DNA of 64,000 bases, taken from contig MU270095.1 of assembly GCA_021432635.1 (NCBI GenBank), positions 62,001-126,000 of the forward strand, written 5' to 3'. The position numbers and the translations under genes were made by a program. This document shows positions 1 to 12,494 of this stretch, piece by piece. The notes below the pieces were generated by a model. That model was not told the DNA's origin. It saw only the letters and a program-made list of their open reading frames with translations, and searched no databases. Position 1 is the first letter of the stretch. Each line of letters begins with the position of its first letter. Source of the stretch: Thozetella sp. PMI_491. Lineage: Eukaryota > Ascomycota > Sordariomycetes > Chaetosphaeriales > Chaetosphaeriaceae.

Positions 1-873
1 TTGAGTAACGAGATGGGCGAGGCCTTCACATCCCGCGGTCCCGCGGTCCCGCGAAGACCCGTTTTTGGGTCGGCGGCCGTGGGAGCGCCGAGAGATGGCG
101 GTGGCCGACTTGCCGATGCAGCTCGCCAACAATGGCAGTAGCACCAGCAGCAGCGCCAGCAGCGCGCGGCCTGTTAGCCAATGCCGTGGCCAGCCGGCCG
201 TAGCCACTGCCTCGCGTGCCGCGGGCCCTGTGCCAGGCTTGGCCCGGTGCAAGTTTTTAGGTAAGGAAGCCCGAGGATGGCGTAAGGAGATTATGCTAGC
301 CAGCTTGGACCTGCACTTAGGGGTTTGGTCTCCGATCCAAGTGGCATCACGGGACGGTCGACGCATATGTGCCTGCACTTACCTGCACTTAGGGGGATAG
401 CTCCGTGGTAGGACCCCACGATTCGCCCCTCCTCCCCCCTGCAAAATTGGCTCCGCCACATGTGAAAAAGTTGACAAGTGCCGTGAAATCAAAGTGGTAT
501 CGGAAGCGTCCGGGACCTGACCCAGAAAGTGCCAAGCTCCATGCTACCGGAGAGCCTCATGCAGGCTAACGTCACTTCGCGCCACGGCAAAGCCTGCGAG
601 AAGCACTGCCCTCAGCGCATCGAAAACCATGGCATCTCTTTGTTCCCATTATTTACAGAGCAGCCAGGTCTCGTCGCCCTCGTTAAGAATAACAGTCTGG
701 TATTTGCTCCACCCTCCTAATGAACGCCAACGTCCTGCAGCCAATACCTCCGGACCGACAACAACGAGCGCCCCACGCTCAGTGTAGCTCTGCAAGCTTC
801 TGAAAGCCTGTCAATACCTTCCATTCCATGCAGACACGGTAAGACAGTCGTGCGGGCTCGACCCGGCCCTTAA
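1..873. other. Intergenic, no gene recognised
   Basis: No reading frame here resembles a known protein family. Open frames exist but have biased composition and no conserved motif. The sequence tgcacttaggggt and close variants recurs around positions 310-400. The right side is the 3' flank of the GT90 gene. Confidence 0.5.
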
Positions 874-2884
874 TTACGCTGTCCGACCCCGCCCCGGAGA
901 CTGCAGATCCTCCACCCAACCCATACTTTCCCTTCTCTCGTCGGAGATGCGCGCGTACTCGAGCAGCAGCCGCAACACGTAGATCTGCATATCCTCCCGG
1001 CGCAGCACCCGCTCGGCCCACTCCTTCCCGCTACTCGCGATGTCCTCAGCCACCGCATCATGGCCCTGGACATCGTCGCCGTAGCCGAGGAAGTACTCCA
1101 TGATGCCGTACCAGTCGCCGTACCGGTTGTCCATCGGCACGAAGTGCTTCCAAGCCACCAGCCGACTGTCATGCCACTCGCGCCAAAGGGTGGCTTTGAC
1201 CGGCAGGCTGGAAGACCGCAAGAAGCTCAAGTACCGTCCACTGAAGCTGTTTCCGTCGATGTCAGGAAGGTATTTGTAATCGAATTGTTTCGCCATCTTG
1301 ACTGTGTCCGAAACCGAGAAGTAAGGCCCTGTGTAGTTGCACTGGCCCTTCTCCATCTTCGGGAAGCACATTAGATCCACAAAGCTCACGTCCGACCAGC
1401 CGTCCACCCAGGCCCCGAGGCGCCCGTTTTCTTGCGCGGTTAGCCCGTAGGAACTGCTCGGCATGGCAAAATTCAGTGGCAGCTCTGTCCATTCCTCCGC
1501 GCGCCTCAGCTTGGTTCCGTTGTTCATTGACACGAACCGGTGGCGCTGGAATGCCTTCCAGTTGCTCTCCAGATTCTTGCCGCCGGTGGCCACGCCCCTC
1601 CACATAACTTGTTCCTTCTTCCAGCTCCACGGAACGCCCGTCTCCCCACCGGCCATGAACCGCTCCTCCTCGCTCCAGTACATAGGTGCCGGGAGAAGGA
1701 TCTCGCTATTGGTGCTGAGCTTGGAACCCCCAAAGAGGGGAAACAAGACTTGTGTGGAAGACACTGTCAATGGCTCCACAAAGATGCCGTGGAGCCCCTG
1801 CAGATCTGGCTGGTGGCATATATCGGTACTTAGCGAGGAGTTGGATACAAACCCTCGGTGCATGTGCGGCCCGGCGAGTCCTTGCGAGAGCACCGGGGTG
1901 TGGTTAAAGCTTAAGAGCACATCGCTAGTTCGAGCGAGGCTCTGGGGAGCGCAGCCTCGACGCGCTATGCGCCAATATGGTCCTGGTCAGGCAAGTATCA
2001 GTTTAATAGAACATAGGACAGACAGACTGAAGGAAACTGCAATGGAATATCTCACTCTTCTTCTCCCAGTCCTTTTCTTCAATTTTCTGGGTCCGATCAG
2101 GGCCTTCACCTGGCTTGGAGAGATTTTGATACATGGTTACGGCCTCTTTTGGGCTCACCAGACGCCTTGTCGCTGCTGCCGTCGTCATGTATTCATCCAT
2201 CTTCTCCCACGGCACCACGATCCTTGGCTCGTCCATAGCATTCAGGGGGATGTCCATATCGGGGAGCAAATGCTCAATCGAGCGGATCAGAGACAGCCAA
2301 ATCTCGGTCCAGAACCAGTCGCTGCTAGCGGTAGCACGGTTATTTCGGACAGAGATTATCATCTCATGGTCCCATGCTCCTTTGCGGATCTGTCCAGCCG
2401 GAAGCGCCCAAAACGGCTCGAGATCATGATAGATTTGGTCCCAGAAGTCCTCCACTACGACCGCGTTTCTTTCGCTAGCGAATTCATACCATTCCTTAAA
2501 GCCGGGAGGCGGGTGTCGACCGCGCGCCTTTCGGTACACGGCGGCGGCATCTGACAAAGAGTGAGATTCGCGGCTGAGCATGTCGTCAAAGTCTTTCTGA
2601 GCCACGGCAACTAGATCATCAATCGGATGCCTTTTAGCGACTGGGAGGCCCCAAGTACCTCCTCCGGTGCCGGATGGGCCGAACTGGGACAGTAGGGTCT
2701 GTCTATCATCTTTCATACCTCCCGAGCTCGCCCATGTGGTGGCTGAACCCGGATTAAATCCGATCAGACCATCCTGCGTGCCGAGTCGGTTCAGATAATA
2801 GAGGCATATGAACACCATGCAGGAAGTGAGAATGTACCGGAAGGCACTAGACGGCCTTCGTGGCGGGAAAGTCGGAGACCGCAT
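874..2884 (-). CDS. GT90 / CAP10-type glycosyltransferase
   Basis: This is a capsule-associated-protein-10-like glycosyltransferase (family GT90), probably a Golgi type II membrane enzyme. Family members transfer sugars such as xylose onto glycans. Exons are 2884-2056 and 1982-874 with one 73-base intron (GTGAGA...CCAG, phase 1), giving about 645 residues. Residues 17-33 form one hydrophobic segment after a short basic N-terminus, the usual signal anchor. The luminal part has family-typical blocks, including FEPFWALP-like and WDHEMIISVRNN stretches in exon 1, and LLSFNHT and APMYWSEEERF blocks in exon 2. The C-terminal part with MDNRYGDWYGIMEYFLG and a following Arg/Glu-rich helix fits the end of the CAP10 domain. 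The start was chosen because it places the anchor at the N-terminus. The donor substrate cannot be read from sequence. Confidence 0.85.
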
Positions 2885-4722
2885 AATTCGGAATTGTTAA
2901 TGAGACCTTCCAAACAATCGTGTAAGTAATGACCGTCGGTCTTGACTGGGTGGCCCCGTTTACAAGAGCCACCCTCTGACGAAGATCTGGAACCGGAAGC
3001 TGGGTTCGTCTAGGCGAGTTCTTGTAGATGTGCTCGATGTTGCTCCTGTGAAGTTTCTGCACGCCTGAGTTTTACTTGGCTAAGTTGAAGTCGTTATCAG
3101 GTCCAAGGCGGGCTCATGAGCCTGGATCACAGCCGGATGAAACAAAGCCGGGGGGGTTGAGGGAGTTGGTGTGGCCCGTGATCGATTGCTAGAAGGCAAA
3201 CAACCTCTATTGGGTTCTTGGCAGCTTCGGGATGCCGTTTTCGCAGGCTTTGCGCCGGGATGTGGGTTGCTAGAGACACCAGTTCTTGCGTTCAAATTGT
3301 CTCTCGGAATCACAATTTAGGATGATTCCGCTCATTAGCGCGATGCCTTAGACTTGGCTTTTCAGGGTGGTTTCACCGCACACTAGAGCACTGACGCTTG
3401 TCGTCTGAGCTTCTGAGCGTTGGGCGACGCGGACAAGTGACCGGGCCAGAATAACGCACTCAGTGTCTAGCTCGTTTTCGAAAATCACAAATGGGATGCC
3501 GGCAGGCTCCTCCGGCGACAGAAGATGGCCGCACTCCTTGGCAACAGCCCTGTTGGCGGTAGGATAGAGTATTGAGGGTCTTGGGTGATTTAGGAGCCCC
3601 AAGGATGAAATTGATCGGAGAATCGGAGGAAAGGGCGATTAGAGATTTCTAAAGAGTTACGCAGGTGAAATGGTAGAGTGAATGGTGAGGTCGGCGACTG
3701 TTTCAGCTGCTAGGGCATCGGAGTAGGTAAAGATATCGTTGGGAGAAGGGGAGATGCAGGATTGGTCGTGCCACAACCGCCGATGAATGGATGAAGAGCA
3801 AATCGTCACACGAGGTTGACGGAGTCTAGGTACTTGAATAGCGGGGAGGGTGTGTTTTCAAACGGAAAGTACGACCTGCTGTGGACGATGAGTGAAAAGT
3901 GAGTGAAATGGGACCTTGACGACGACACCTCGTTGAAATCCTGGCTATGTATACTTGAATGCCAAGGAATGTACGATGAATAGACTCGTTATAAAGCTGG
4001 AATACACACGCAGCTCAAGTTACTCGAGGTAATCCGGCATTGGGGCAAGGTTCTCTGACCTGCCACTCAAATCCTCTGTTGGGGGGAAAGGGGGGGGGGC
4101 TTCTGCAGAATCCGACCTGCGCAGCCTACATATGAAGCCTGAGCTACCGCAGAGCACTTTGTGTTTAGCTACGATTTACCAGATCGAATCACTAAGCGGT
4201 GGCAAACACATCATGAAGATGTAACACAGGTGAGCGGAAAGCAAACATCAACGCTGAGGCGGCCACCTGCATCTCCCGGGTGTGACATGTTTGCTTGGTG
4301 TAGGATGCTTTCAACAGCCCATGTGGGCCGAGCAGGGCATTTTACTTCTGCCAGAGGAAATCGCACCCGGGGCTTGGGTCTGTAAGTTGGGTTTGCACTG
4401 AAATAACGCAGGTATCCAACCCACCCGTCCAACCGCGAGACCATGTGCTATAGGGGGCGCTCTTTGCCGTTTTTATAATCAAGTGTAGGGTAGCCTCCCT
4501 GACAGCGGGCGGAAACGGATATATGGAACCTGTGTCAGAAAGTGCTCAGGCAAGTGTGATATAGGAGTGAATTGGGTATCGATGAGATAGTCTGTGGTCT
4601 ACCCTAGGCGCCATCTATATGCAATGCTAGAGTCCATGATGCATGTGCCAAAACTGACACACGAATCTTTTGTACAAGAGAAGAATTAAGAGCCCGAAAC
4701 GCCGGATGCCGTCACGGAACCG
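2885..4722. other. Intergenic, 1.8 kb, with a tRNA-like relic
   Basis: No protein-coding gene is recognised. A G-run lies near 4081-4100. Positions 4429-4443 and 4356-4368 (minus strand) hold A-box-like and B-box-like sequences, described separately. The left part is the promoter side of the GT90 gene and the right part is the 3' flank of the Mtf1 gene. Confidence 0.5.
4350..4452 (-). pseudogene. Degenerate tRNA-like sequence (tRNA-Glu-like)
   Basis: On the minus strand, TGGTCTCGCGGTTGG (4443-4429) is close to the A-box/D-arm of eukaryotic tRNA-Glu. GGGTGCGATTTCC (4368-4356) is one base from a canonical B-box/T-arm. The boxes are about 60 bases apart, more than in an intronless tRNA-Glu. The two acceptor arms do not pair and no T-run terminator follows. 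It therefore looks like a tRNA pseudogene or the head of a tRNA-derived short element. Chance resemblance is possible. Confidence 0.3.
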
Positions 4723-6587
4723 TCAGGACAAGTCGTATGACCCAGACAGCCTGTTGCTGTTGTGATCGGGCCCATCGTCTAGGAATTCCGAGCCGTCGCT
4801 GACATGCATCATGAGATCTTGGTAGCTCGGCGCAAACGGCCAGTTTTTCCACGATTGCATGATGTCGGTGAATTGATGCTCGTTCATTGCCCTGGAACTG
4901 AGCTCTCCTTTGCCCAGAAAGGGCAGGCCATAGCGGTTGGGATCGCGCAGGCTGCGGCAGTGGCTCAGCACCCCTTCTGCAGCTCCGGGGCTGAAGGCGT
5001 CCATAATTTTCTCCAGGGGCGGCGCATCGGAAAGCAGCCTAGGCAGCAGTAGATCAAACGTGTCGCCTAGTTGGGCCTCGCGAAGGAGCGGATGCGGCGC
5101 TTTAGGCTGGATGTCGAGCAAACAAGCCGTGCCATTGGGATAGAAATCTGTTGGATGGGCGACTAGAGGCTCGGCCTCACGCCTGTCCCACTGCAAGATG
5201 GGGGGATCCTGGTGGAAGGCATGCAGATTGTCGCGGGCTGTCCAGAATTTGGAGAAGTTGAGCTGGGTCATCCCATCCAGCTTGGCTTCATGTCGCTCTA
5301 GGGCTGCTCTGGTCCGTTTGTCGAGTTCCTCCCGGCTGCCAGTCTCTGACTTAGCCCACGCCTCTCGCACCTCGTCCTCGATCATGCGATGCTCCTCTGT
5401 CAGCTCAACCGTCTTTCTGCCTAGCACCGTCTCCTGGTTTCCCCTCCAGCGCAACCGCCGCAGCCGCTGAAACTGTGGGTCGTCCTCCCCAAAGGCGCCA
5501 GCCTGGAACTTCTCCTGCAAGTCTGCAAGCTCGTTGTGGAAGGGCAGGGTTGTAGCGCCAGCCTCAATGGTCCCGCCGAACTGTCGCAATTCCTGGAACA
5601 GCTTGGTCTCCCGGCCCGGGGGGACCGTCCTGCCTGCCAAGCGCATCTTTTCTGCCACAGCCTGGGCGCCCTCTAGGTCGATGCTGCGCCAGCGCCGGAA
5701 CCGCCCTTCGTCGGTAACATCGCCGCCGGCGATCTCGGTGATCCAGTCTGTCGTGAGCTCCGCCTCGATCGCGAGTCGCTTGCGCTTCTGGACTGAGCGC
5801 GGCAGGAGCGGGATCTTGTCCTCGTCCGCCACCCAGAACAGCATGCGCACGAGCCCGTACTTCTGGAAGAGCGAGGAGGAACGCAAGGAGCGGATGAACT
5901 GGAATAGAAGGAGGCTGCTGAGGCTGGGGAATTCGCCCCACTTCCTCTTCGGATAGAAAGCAATGTTTCCTACCACGAGAAGGGTGTCGTTGCGAGAAGG
6001 AGCCTCAGCGCTCAGCGGGTCGTGCGGGACCTGATGTGGCAGGTATTCGGGACTCAAGATGCTGTTGAGGTCTTTCCAGACGATGCCGGACCGCGGGACG
6101 AGACGGGTGTTCGGCTGCGCGAGGATCGGGTCTAGGAAGGGCTTGTAGAGCTGATTTGGCTCGAGCAAGATGTGGGACCGAGGCCGAAGGACATCGTGGA
6201 GCTTCTTGCTCCAGAGGCCGACGCCGGGGTAGAGATCAAGGAGGTCGCAGCCCACGTGTCGCTCGAGGGATGGCTTCATGTATTCGAGGACCTCATCTGC
6301 GCGACGTTCTTAGCACCATCTCGGACGGACCGCCGGGGTGGGGGGTTCCTACCGCACAGGTTTTCGCTGACAATGTTGAGCCTGGCATCGTCTCCATCAG
6401 GAACCGTCAAGCGTTTGGTCTTTGCGCGCGGCTTCCAGAGGCCTGCCGCTGCGAGCTTCTTTGCGATTGGGGTCGTGGCCTTGCCGAGCTCGCGGTCGAT
6501 GGTGGTACCGGCGGACCGCCGTTGTTCCCGGCGCAACGCCTGGTATCGACACAGTGATACGGGACGGGCGCGCACAACTGAAAGCAT
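4723..6587 (-). CDS. mtf1: Mitochondrial transcription factor 1 (mtTFB family)
   Basis: This is the fungal mitochondrial transcription initiation factor, related to rRNA adenine dimethyltransferases. It works with the mitochondrial RNA polymerase (Rpo41 type) to open promoters. Exons are 6587-6353 and 6296-4723 with a 56-base phase-1 intron (GTAGGA...GCAG), giving about 602 residues. The N-terminus (MLSVVRARPVSLCRYQALRR) is rich in Arg and Ser with no acids, as expected for a mitochondrial presequence. Residues 99-105 (DLYPGVG) match the SAM-fold motif I of the family, followed by HILLEPN. Splicing restores the block NIVSENLCDEVLEYMKPSL across the intron. It is longer than yeast Mtf1 (about 340 residues), with extra mid and C-terminal segments. 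The next gene starts 1.3 kb away in the opposite direction. Confidence 0.82.
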
Positions 6588-7867
6588 CTCCTCGAGGGCA
6601 GATCAAAACTGGCAGAGAAGCGGATGCCTTTCCTTGTCGTCTTGAGCGTCTCTTGGACGAAAGCTCTGTATGGAGGTGGGTAAAAAGTTCTGCCTCGCTT
6701 CACCGCCTAAACGCGACCGCGACGCTGCGGCGGCAGGCAATTAGACGCAGATTAGGCGCAGGGCCACTGTTTGGCCTTATGGATGATCGCCAGCGATGTT
6801 CCGCATTACACGTGCCGAACCATAGTTTTCCATTTCACGTCTCCCGACCGAGCCTCTAGCGGCACCCACATGTCGTATTAGGGTTGTAGCAAGCGACTAG
6901 CACGGCGTCGGACAGCTGACGAAGGTAGGCGCCATCAGGAGTTCGTCCCGGTGGGCGGCCCTGGAACCCAATGACTGGCAGCATCACGCGGCTTTCGAAA
7001 GCACATGTAGCATCTCGACATGGCTTAGTACGCGGACTGAGCTTTTGGACGAAAAAAATAGCGCAGCAGCTTTGATAGCGCCGTAAACGGCGGAATAGGG
7101 GGCACTAGAGGGCAATCGATACCTGTAAAACTGGAAACCTCCTGAATCATGAGGTGGTTTCCCTGGGTCTGTCTCGGTTGGTGCTTCCTCGCTTCCCGTG
7201 GGGCGTGGCTTGAACTTTGAACTTCGCCCTTGGCTGCGAGAGATGCACCTGTTCCTCCCTGCTTTCCCTGCTTTTACATCTTGGCTACGTACACTACTTT
7301 TCCTCTCAGCATCCTGCTCACGCACCGCCACACCTCTGCAGTGCATCTTGATGCCAGTGCCCAGCCAAGCCTACCTGTCTTCCACTATCTCCCGCGACTT
7401 GATCCCTGCATTCGGTCCGCTGGGGTCCCCTTTTTCGTACCTGCCTAGCGGGGCCGCTTGCGGTAACTTGTAGGAGGCACCCACCCGCAGCGCGCCCGAT
7501 TGGCTGACTGGTGCTGTCATAGCAACGCGCCGGATGCGCTTGAGGGGTGCACGGTTCGCAAACACGAGCCTGCAGGTTGGGATCCTTGGGCAGTCAGGCC
7601 TACTTCGTTGGGTTAGGCCTACGACTGCGAAGGGCCGAGCGCATCTGGAAGCTTTCCATCCCAAAACCACCCGGCCATCGTCTGGAGTGATTATCTGGTG
7701 CCCACCACGCCTCTTTTCGCGATCGGCCACTACTGCTGGGCGACTGCAACGCATCGCGTTAATCAACCAAACTTTTTTTTATTGCCCTGCTAGCGTCCGC
7801 GAACTGACGAGCCGAATGTACTTCTCCAACCCCGCGACGGCTGCCGCGACCTCCCAAATTTTGTACC
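6588..7867. promoter_or_regulatory. Divergent promoter region, mtf1 and the ApsB-like gene
   Basis: This 1.28 kb space separates two head-to-head genes and so must hold both promoters. No conserved coding frame is visible. A T-rich tract (actttttttttattg, around 7768) lies about 90 bases before the ApsB-like start and may be part of its 5' leader. Confidence 0.5.
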
Positions 7868-10800
7868 ATGGAAGAGGATGAGAAACACCAAAGTCCCGAG
7901 TCGCGGCCGACGACGGCGCACAAAGCCGAGCCGGAAGCCGCCGCGATCCTCGATGACGCCGCCGCATCCTCTTCTGCTGTAGAAGAGGATCTGCACCACG
8001 CACAACAACCCGCTGCCGAGCCGACCCTATCGGCTGCGACAGCACTGAAGCCCGAAAACATACCCTACCTCCCGCCTTCACTCGCACCTGCGGTCGAAAG
8101 CAGCTTCCTCGACAGCCCCAGCTTGGAAAACAGACACTCAGACTCACAGGCCGAGCTGGCTGTTCGGGAACACTTGCAGGATATCGAGTCCAGCTTCGAC
8201 CTCCCCCCCTCGCCGATACCTGCCCCGAACAATGGAGTCGACGACACATTCCTCTTCGACTCACCCTCGAAGAAGCCCACCAAGCTGGCGCTCCCGCAGC
8301 TTCCTACCATAGCACAAGAACCAGAGGACGGCCCCCCGGAGCTGCCTCCGCCAAGCCCTTCGCGCACCCCCGGCCCTTGGGAGGCAGCCGACCAGAGCCT
8401 GCCGGAAGTCAAGCCCGAGCCAGAACGGACCGATAGCAGTGCCGTGATGTCCTCGCTTGAGGGATTCTCATCCTCTCCGACTGCCGCAGCGGCGGCGCGG
8501 ACGATCTCACGAGCCTTGTCCCGCGCCAGCGTCGTTCGGGACGAACCAGAGGAGAAGGAAGCCTCGTTTCAGTATGAGCCTGACTCCGGCGACGATGTGA
8601 AGGGTGCTGTCTCGAGCGGTTCCATCTCGCAGGGTGAGTCTGGATCTGAAGAGCCGCATCTGCTCAGGCACATGCGATCCGACCAAAGCCTCCACAGAAC
8701 CTCGTTAGATGCGGGCAGCACCCCAGGACACTCGCTCAAAGTCAGCAAGCGGCCTAAGTACCTACGCAGCAGACATGCAAGCCAGCGCTCCTCCGTCTCG
8801 TCGTTCGCCACGGACCCAGATAGTGACGTGACCGTAGGATTGGGCACCGATTATGCTCTGCAGTCTGGCGGCGCCGTGCCGGCCTTGGGCATGTCCCGGA
8901 GCTTGAGCAACATGCTGTCTCGGTCGATCAGCATGGGGAGCATGGCCAGTGGCATTGATGACTACCATGACTCCTCCGGGCCGACCTTTGGCCAGCTGGA
9001 AACCCTAACCGAGGCGTCCCCGCAACGGGTTGACAACCGCGAAGACCTACTCCAAACACCTAAGCCAAAGCGGCATTCAGCTTCGTTGGCCGCGCCTACC
9101 GATACCGTCATAGCAAGACATGTCAGAAACGTGCATGTTCCTGAGTCGCTGGCCAGGGAATACAAGACGAAAGGGGGGCTTGTTACGCCGCGAAAGCCGT
9201 CTGCGTTTAGCGCTGCAGACGCTACCATCACGTCAACGACTACTAGCCGTCATGGAGGTAGGAACCTGACGCTAAAGGAACAGAGCAGCACGATCGAGCG
9301 GCTCAGCAAGGAGAATTTTGACCTCAAGCTTAAGGTGATGTTCCTTAGCGATCGACTGGACAAGCTCTCCGAAGAGGGTATTAAGGAAATGATCTCGGAG
9401 AACGTCGAGCTCAAGACTGGCATCGCGGTCTTGCAGCGCGACAATAAAGTGCTACGCAAGCGTGTCAAGGAGCTGGAAAAGCAGCTCAAGGACGAAGACG
9501 AACGGCCTAGTACTGCCCGGAGTCCCCAGTCTGAGGAAGACCAGAGCGCCGCCTATGACCAAGAAGCGCAGGAGAGGGAGGAGGAGCTGATATATCTTCG
9601 AGAGCAGATGGAGGAGTATATCACCGAGATCGAGAGGCTGAGGACTGAAAACTTGAATAAGGAGGCCGACAAGCGCCGGATGGCTGAGGTGTTGAGGTCG
9701 ATGGGCGAGAAGGGAGCGGAGCGAATGAGTGAGAGCATCGGCCGCCAGGAAGAAGCCGATGTTTGGAAAGACCTTCTCGAGCAGGAGACTGCCCGGCGCG
9801 AACAAGCGGACGATGACAACCGTCGGCTCCGCGACGAGATCTTCCGTCTCAAGCAAGAGCTATCGTCCCACCAGGTCGGCGGTGGTCTTCACCATACCAC
9901 TAACATCTACAATATCACTAAGAAGCGCGACCGGCCCATGTCGCCATCCCGGCCGGCGACGGCCTTCTCAGGGGAGATGGACCCCAATGGGACCGTTAGC
10001 GGCTCTTCTACCACTCTTGTAGAGGACTTGCGCAGGGAGAGCGAGCAGCTCCGCCACGAGAATGCCGAGCTTCGGCGCGAGGTTGGTGCGCAAACATCAA
10101 TGCTGACCTCACGGAATCGCGAGAAGGAGCGGCTCTACCAGGAGATCGAAGACCTAAAGATGGCGCAGCGTCGCGGCGGCCCTGCGCCCTCCACCATCGA
10201 TACTCTGCTGGAGCGGTCTGCTTCCCGCGCTGGTGCCCATGACCGACCGCACTCTCGCGCCAGCGGTGGGACACGGGTGACAGGCTCGGTGATGGACGAT
10301 GTCGAGCGCGACGAACTCGAGTCGAAGATGGCAGAGCTTCGGGACAAGAACAATGAACTGAAGCTGCAGAACCAGGACCTCCAGCGAGAGCTCGGTGCCT
10401 CGATGGAAGACTTTGAAGCTGCGGCCGAGGCGAAGAAGCAAGCCGAAGAGCTGGCCGCTGCGCTCCAAGAAGACATCGAGACCGCCATGAATGACCTCAT
10501 GGCCCTCCAGGCGGAGCGAGATGAGGCTTTGCAGGAGCACGCAAACCTGGAGAACGAATTCGAGTCATTGCGCAAGGAGGCGCAGGACGAGATCGATGCG
10601 CTGGAGGGCGAGGCGGATCAGCGCACCAACGAGATCGAGCGCCTGCAGCTCGACCTCAACGACCGGACCGAAAATTTTGACGCCTTGCAGGAAGAGATGC
10701 GTAAAATGAGCGACGCGCTGGTCAGGCTGGAGGACGAGCAGGACAACAAGCTCCGAAGGATACAGCAGCTCGAGCAAGAGCTTGCAGACGCGAACAAGGA

Positions 10801-12494
10801 GCTCGAAGAGCTGGAAATTAAATTGCTCGAGTCCAACGATAAGGCCCAGCGTCTGTCGGTGCAGCAAGAGTCGAGCCAAGGGGAGATCGCGTTCCTACGC
10901 GAGGAGCAAGAAGGCGACAAGATTCGCATTGGAGACCTCGAGGCGGCCCTCGCTAATGTCGAGCAGGGCTTGCGCGAAGAGAAAGACCGCGCCCGCGAGC
11001 TGGAGCAGCGTCTTGCCACGGAGCGGAGACAGCGCGAGATTGTGGCCAACAAGGAGAAGGAGGAGGTACAGCAGTTCGTCAACGAGCTCAACCGGGAAGC
11101 CTCGGCTGCCAAGGACGAGTCCAGGAGGCTGCGCAAGAACCTCACCAGCAGGGAGGTGGAAGCAACGGAGTGGAAGGAGCGACTTCTCGAGCTGGAGAAC
11201 AACCTGCGCGAGGCTTTGGGTGACTTGAACGGGACTCGGTCAAGTCTTCTCAAGGTAAACACCCTCTTGCGCTTATCTAGGGATTTTTGCCTACTGACAT
11301 CGCCCCTTTTAGTCCATCGCCAAGCTCCAGCGCGATCTCGAGAATACCGTCCGCGACTTGGACAGCACCAAAGCCTCCCTCATGGAGAAGGACCGCATCA
11401 TCAAGCAGCGCGATGCACTCCTCGAGTCGCATGGTCTCGAATCTCGCAAGTTGGCTGAGATGCTCGACAAGGAGCGGCAGGCCCACCGCAACACTAAAAA
11501 TCAGTTCGACGCGTTCCAGAAGACGCACCAACACGTCACCCGGACCGTCAACTCCCAGGATGCTCGCATCCTCGATCTCGAGACGACCAAGGTTCAAGAC
11601 AAGAAGCGCATCGCGCAGCTGGAGGCTAACTTCAAGGAACAGCTCACGGAGCGCAACAACCTCCTGCTTGTTCTGTGGGCCCGCCTCTCGACTCTGTGCG
11701 GCAGTGACTGGGCCCACGACAACAGCCTTATCAACGGACGCGCTCTGCCCAGCCTGGAAACCGTCACCACCATGCTGCCGGGCTTCAGCAAGAACCTGAT
11801 GGCTGCGGTCAAGACCATCGAAGGCATGATCGGTGGATTCCAGGCCCGGGTCAAGAGCGTGGAGAAGGATCTGTGGCGAGACTACCAGACGCTCGAGAGC
11901 CATCTGGAGCTGCGGACTAAGAAGCTAGAACGCCTCGAGACTCTCGTCCGCAACGGGGTCGCTACGGGCACGCTCGGAGGGGATGCCCACAGCCGGATGG
12001 TGAGACTTGAAGAGGCATACCGCCAGCTCAAAGTCGAGAACCACACGCTCCGGACGGCCGCCGAGGTCCGCGCACGAGCGGCCTACTCTACGGGCGAGGG
12101 GCCCCCGCTGGATGGTTCCGGCAGCCCAAGCCCGTCTATCCCTACTGGGCCCCGCGACCGGCCGAAGAGCAGCCGGATCCCGAGGTCCGGCAGCCGTGGG
12201 GTCAGCATGACACGCACTAGCACCATGACCCGGTCAAGCAGCGGGCGCGTCGAGCTCGTGCCCGAGGACGCGACGCTGCTCGAACCTGAGGAGGGACAGT
12301 TGCAGCAGAACCCTAGCATGGACAACAAGTGGATGCTGCGCCTGCGCGATCTCGAGTACAAGCTCAAGGCGGAGCGCGAGGCGCGCCTGCTGGACCGCGC
12401 CGAGGCGGTGAAGCGAATCAACGCAAGCGAAAGCGAGAGCATGATGTTACGGGAGAACCTGGAGCGCGAGAAGAGGAGACAGCAGGGGCGCTAA
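7868..12494 (+). CDS. ApsB/Mto1-like microtubule-organising-centre protein (CM1 domain)
   Basis: This is a large coiled-coil protein of the centrosomin/ApsB/Mto1 group, which recruits gamma-tubulin complexes to microtubule-organising centres. Exons are 7868-11254 and 11313-12494 with one 58-base phase-0 intron (GTAAAC...TTAG), giving about 1522 residues. Residues 1-460 are low-complexity, rich in Ser, Pro and acids. Residues about 466-540 form the Cnn_1N/CM1 motif, recognised by the LTLKEQSSTIERLSKENFDL start and LKLKVMFLSDRL that follows. Residues about 540-1300 are long heptad-rich coiled coil. The tail has a basic Ser/Arg-rich stretch and a final short coiled coil. The alternative is the pericentrin-like spindle pole protein PcpA/Pcp1, which also carries CM1. 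I see no clear PACT domain, so ApsB/Mto1 is favoured. Confidence 0.78.
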
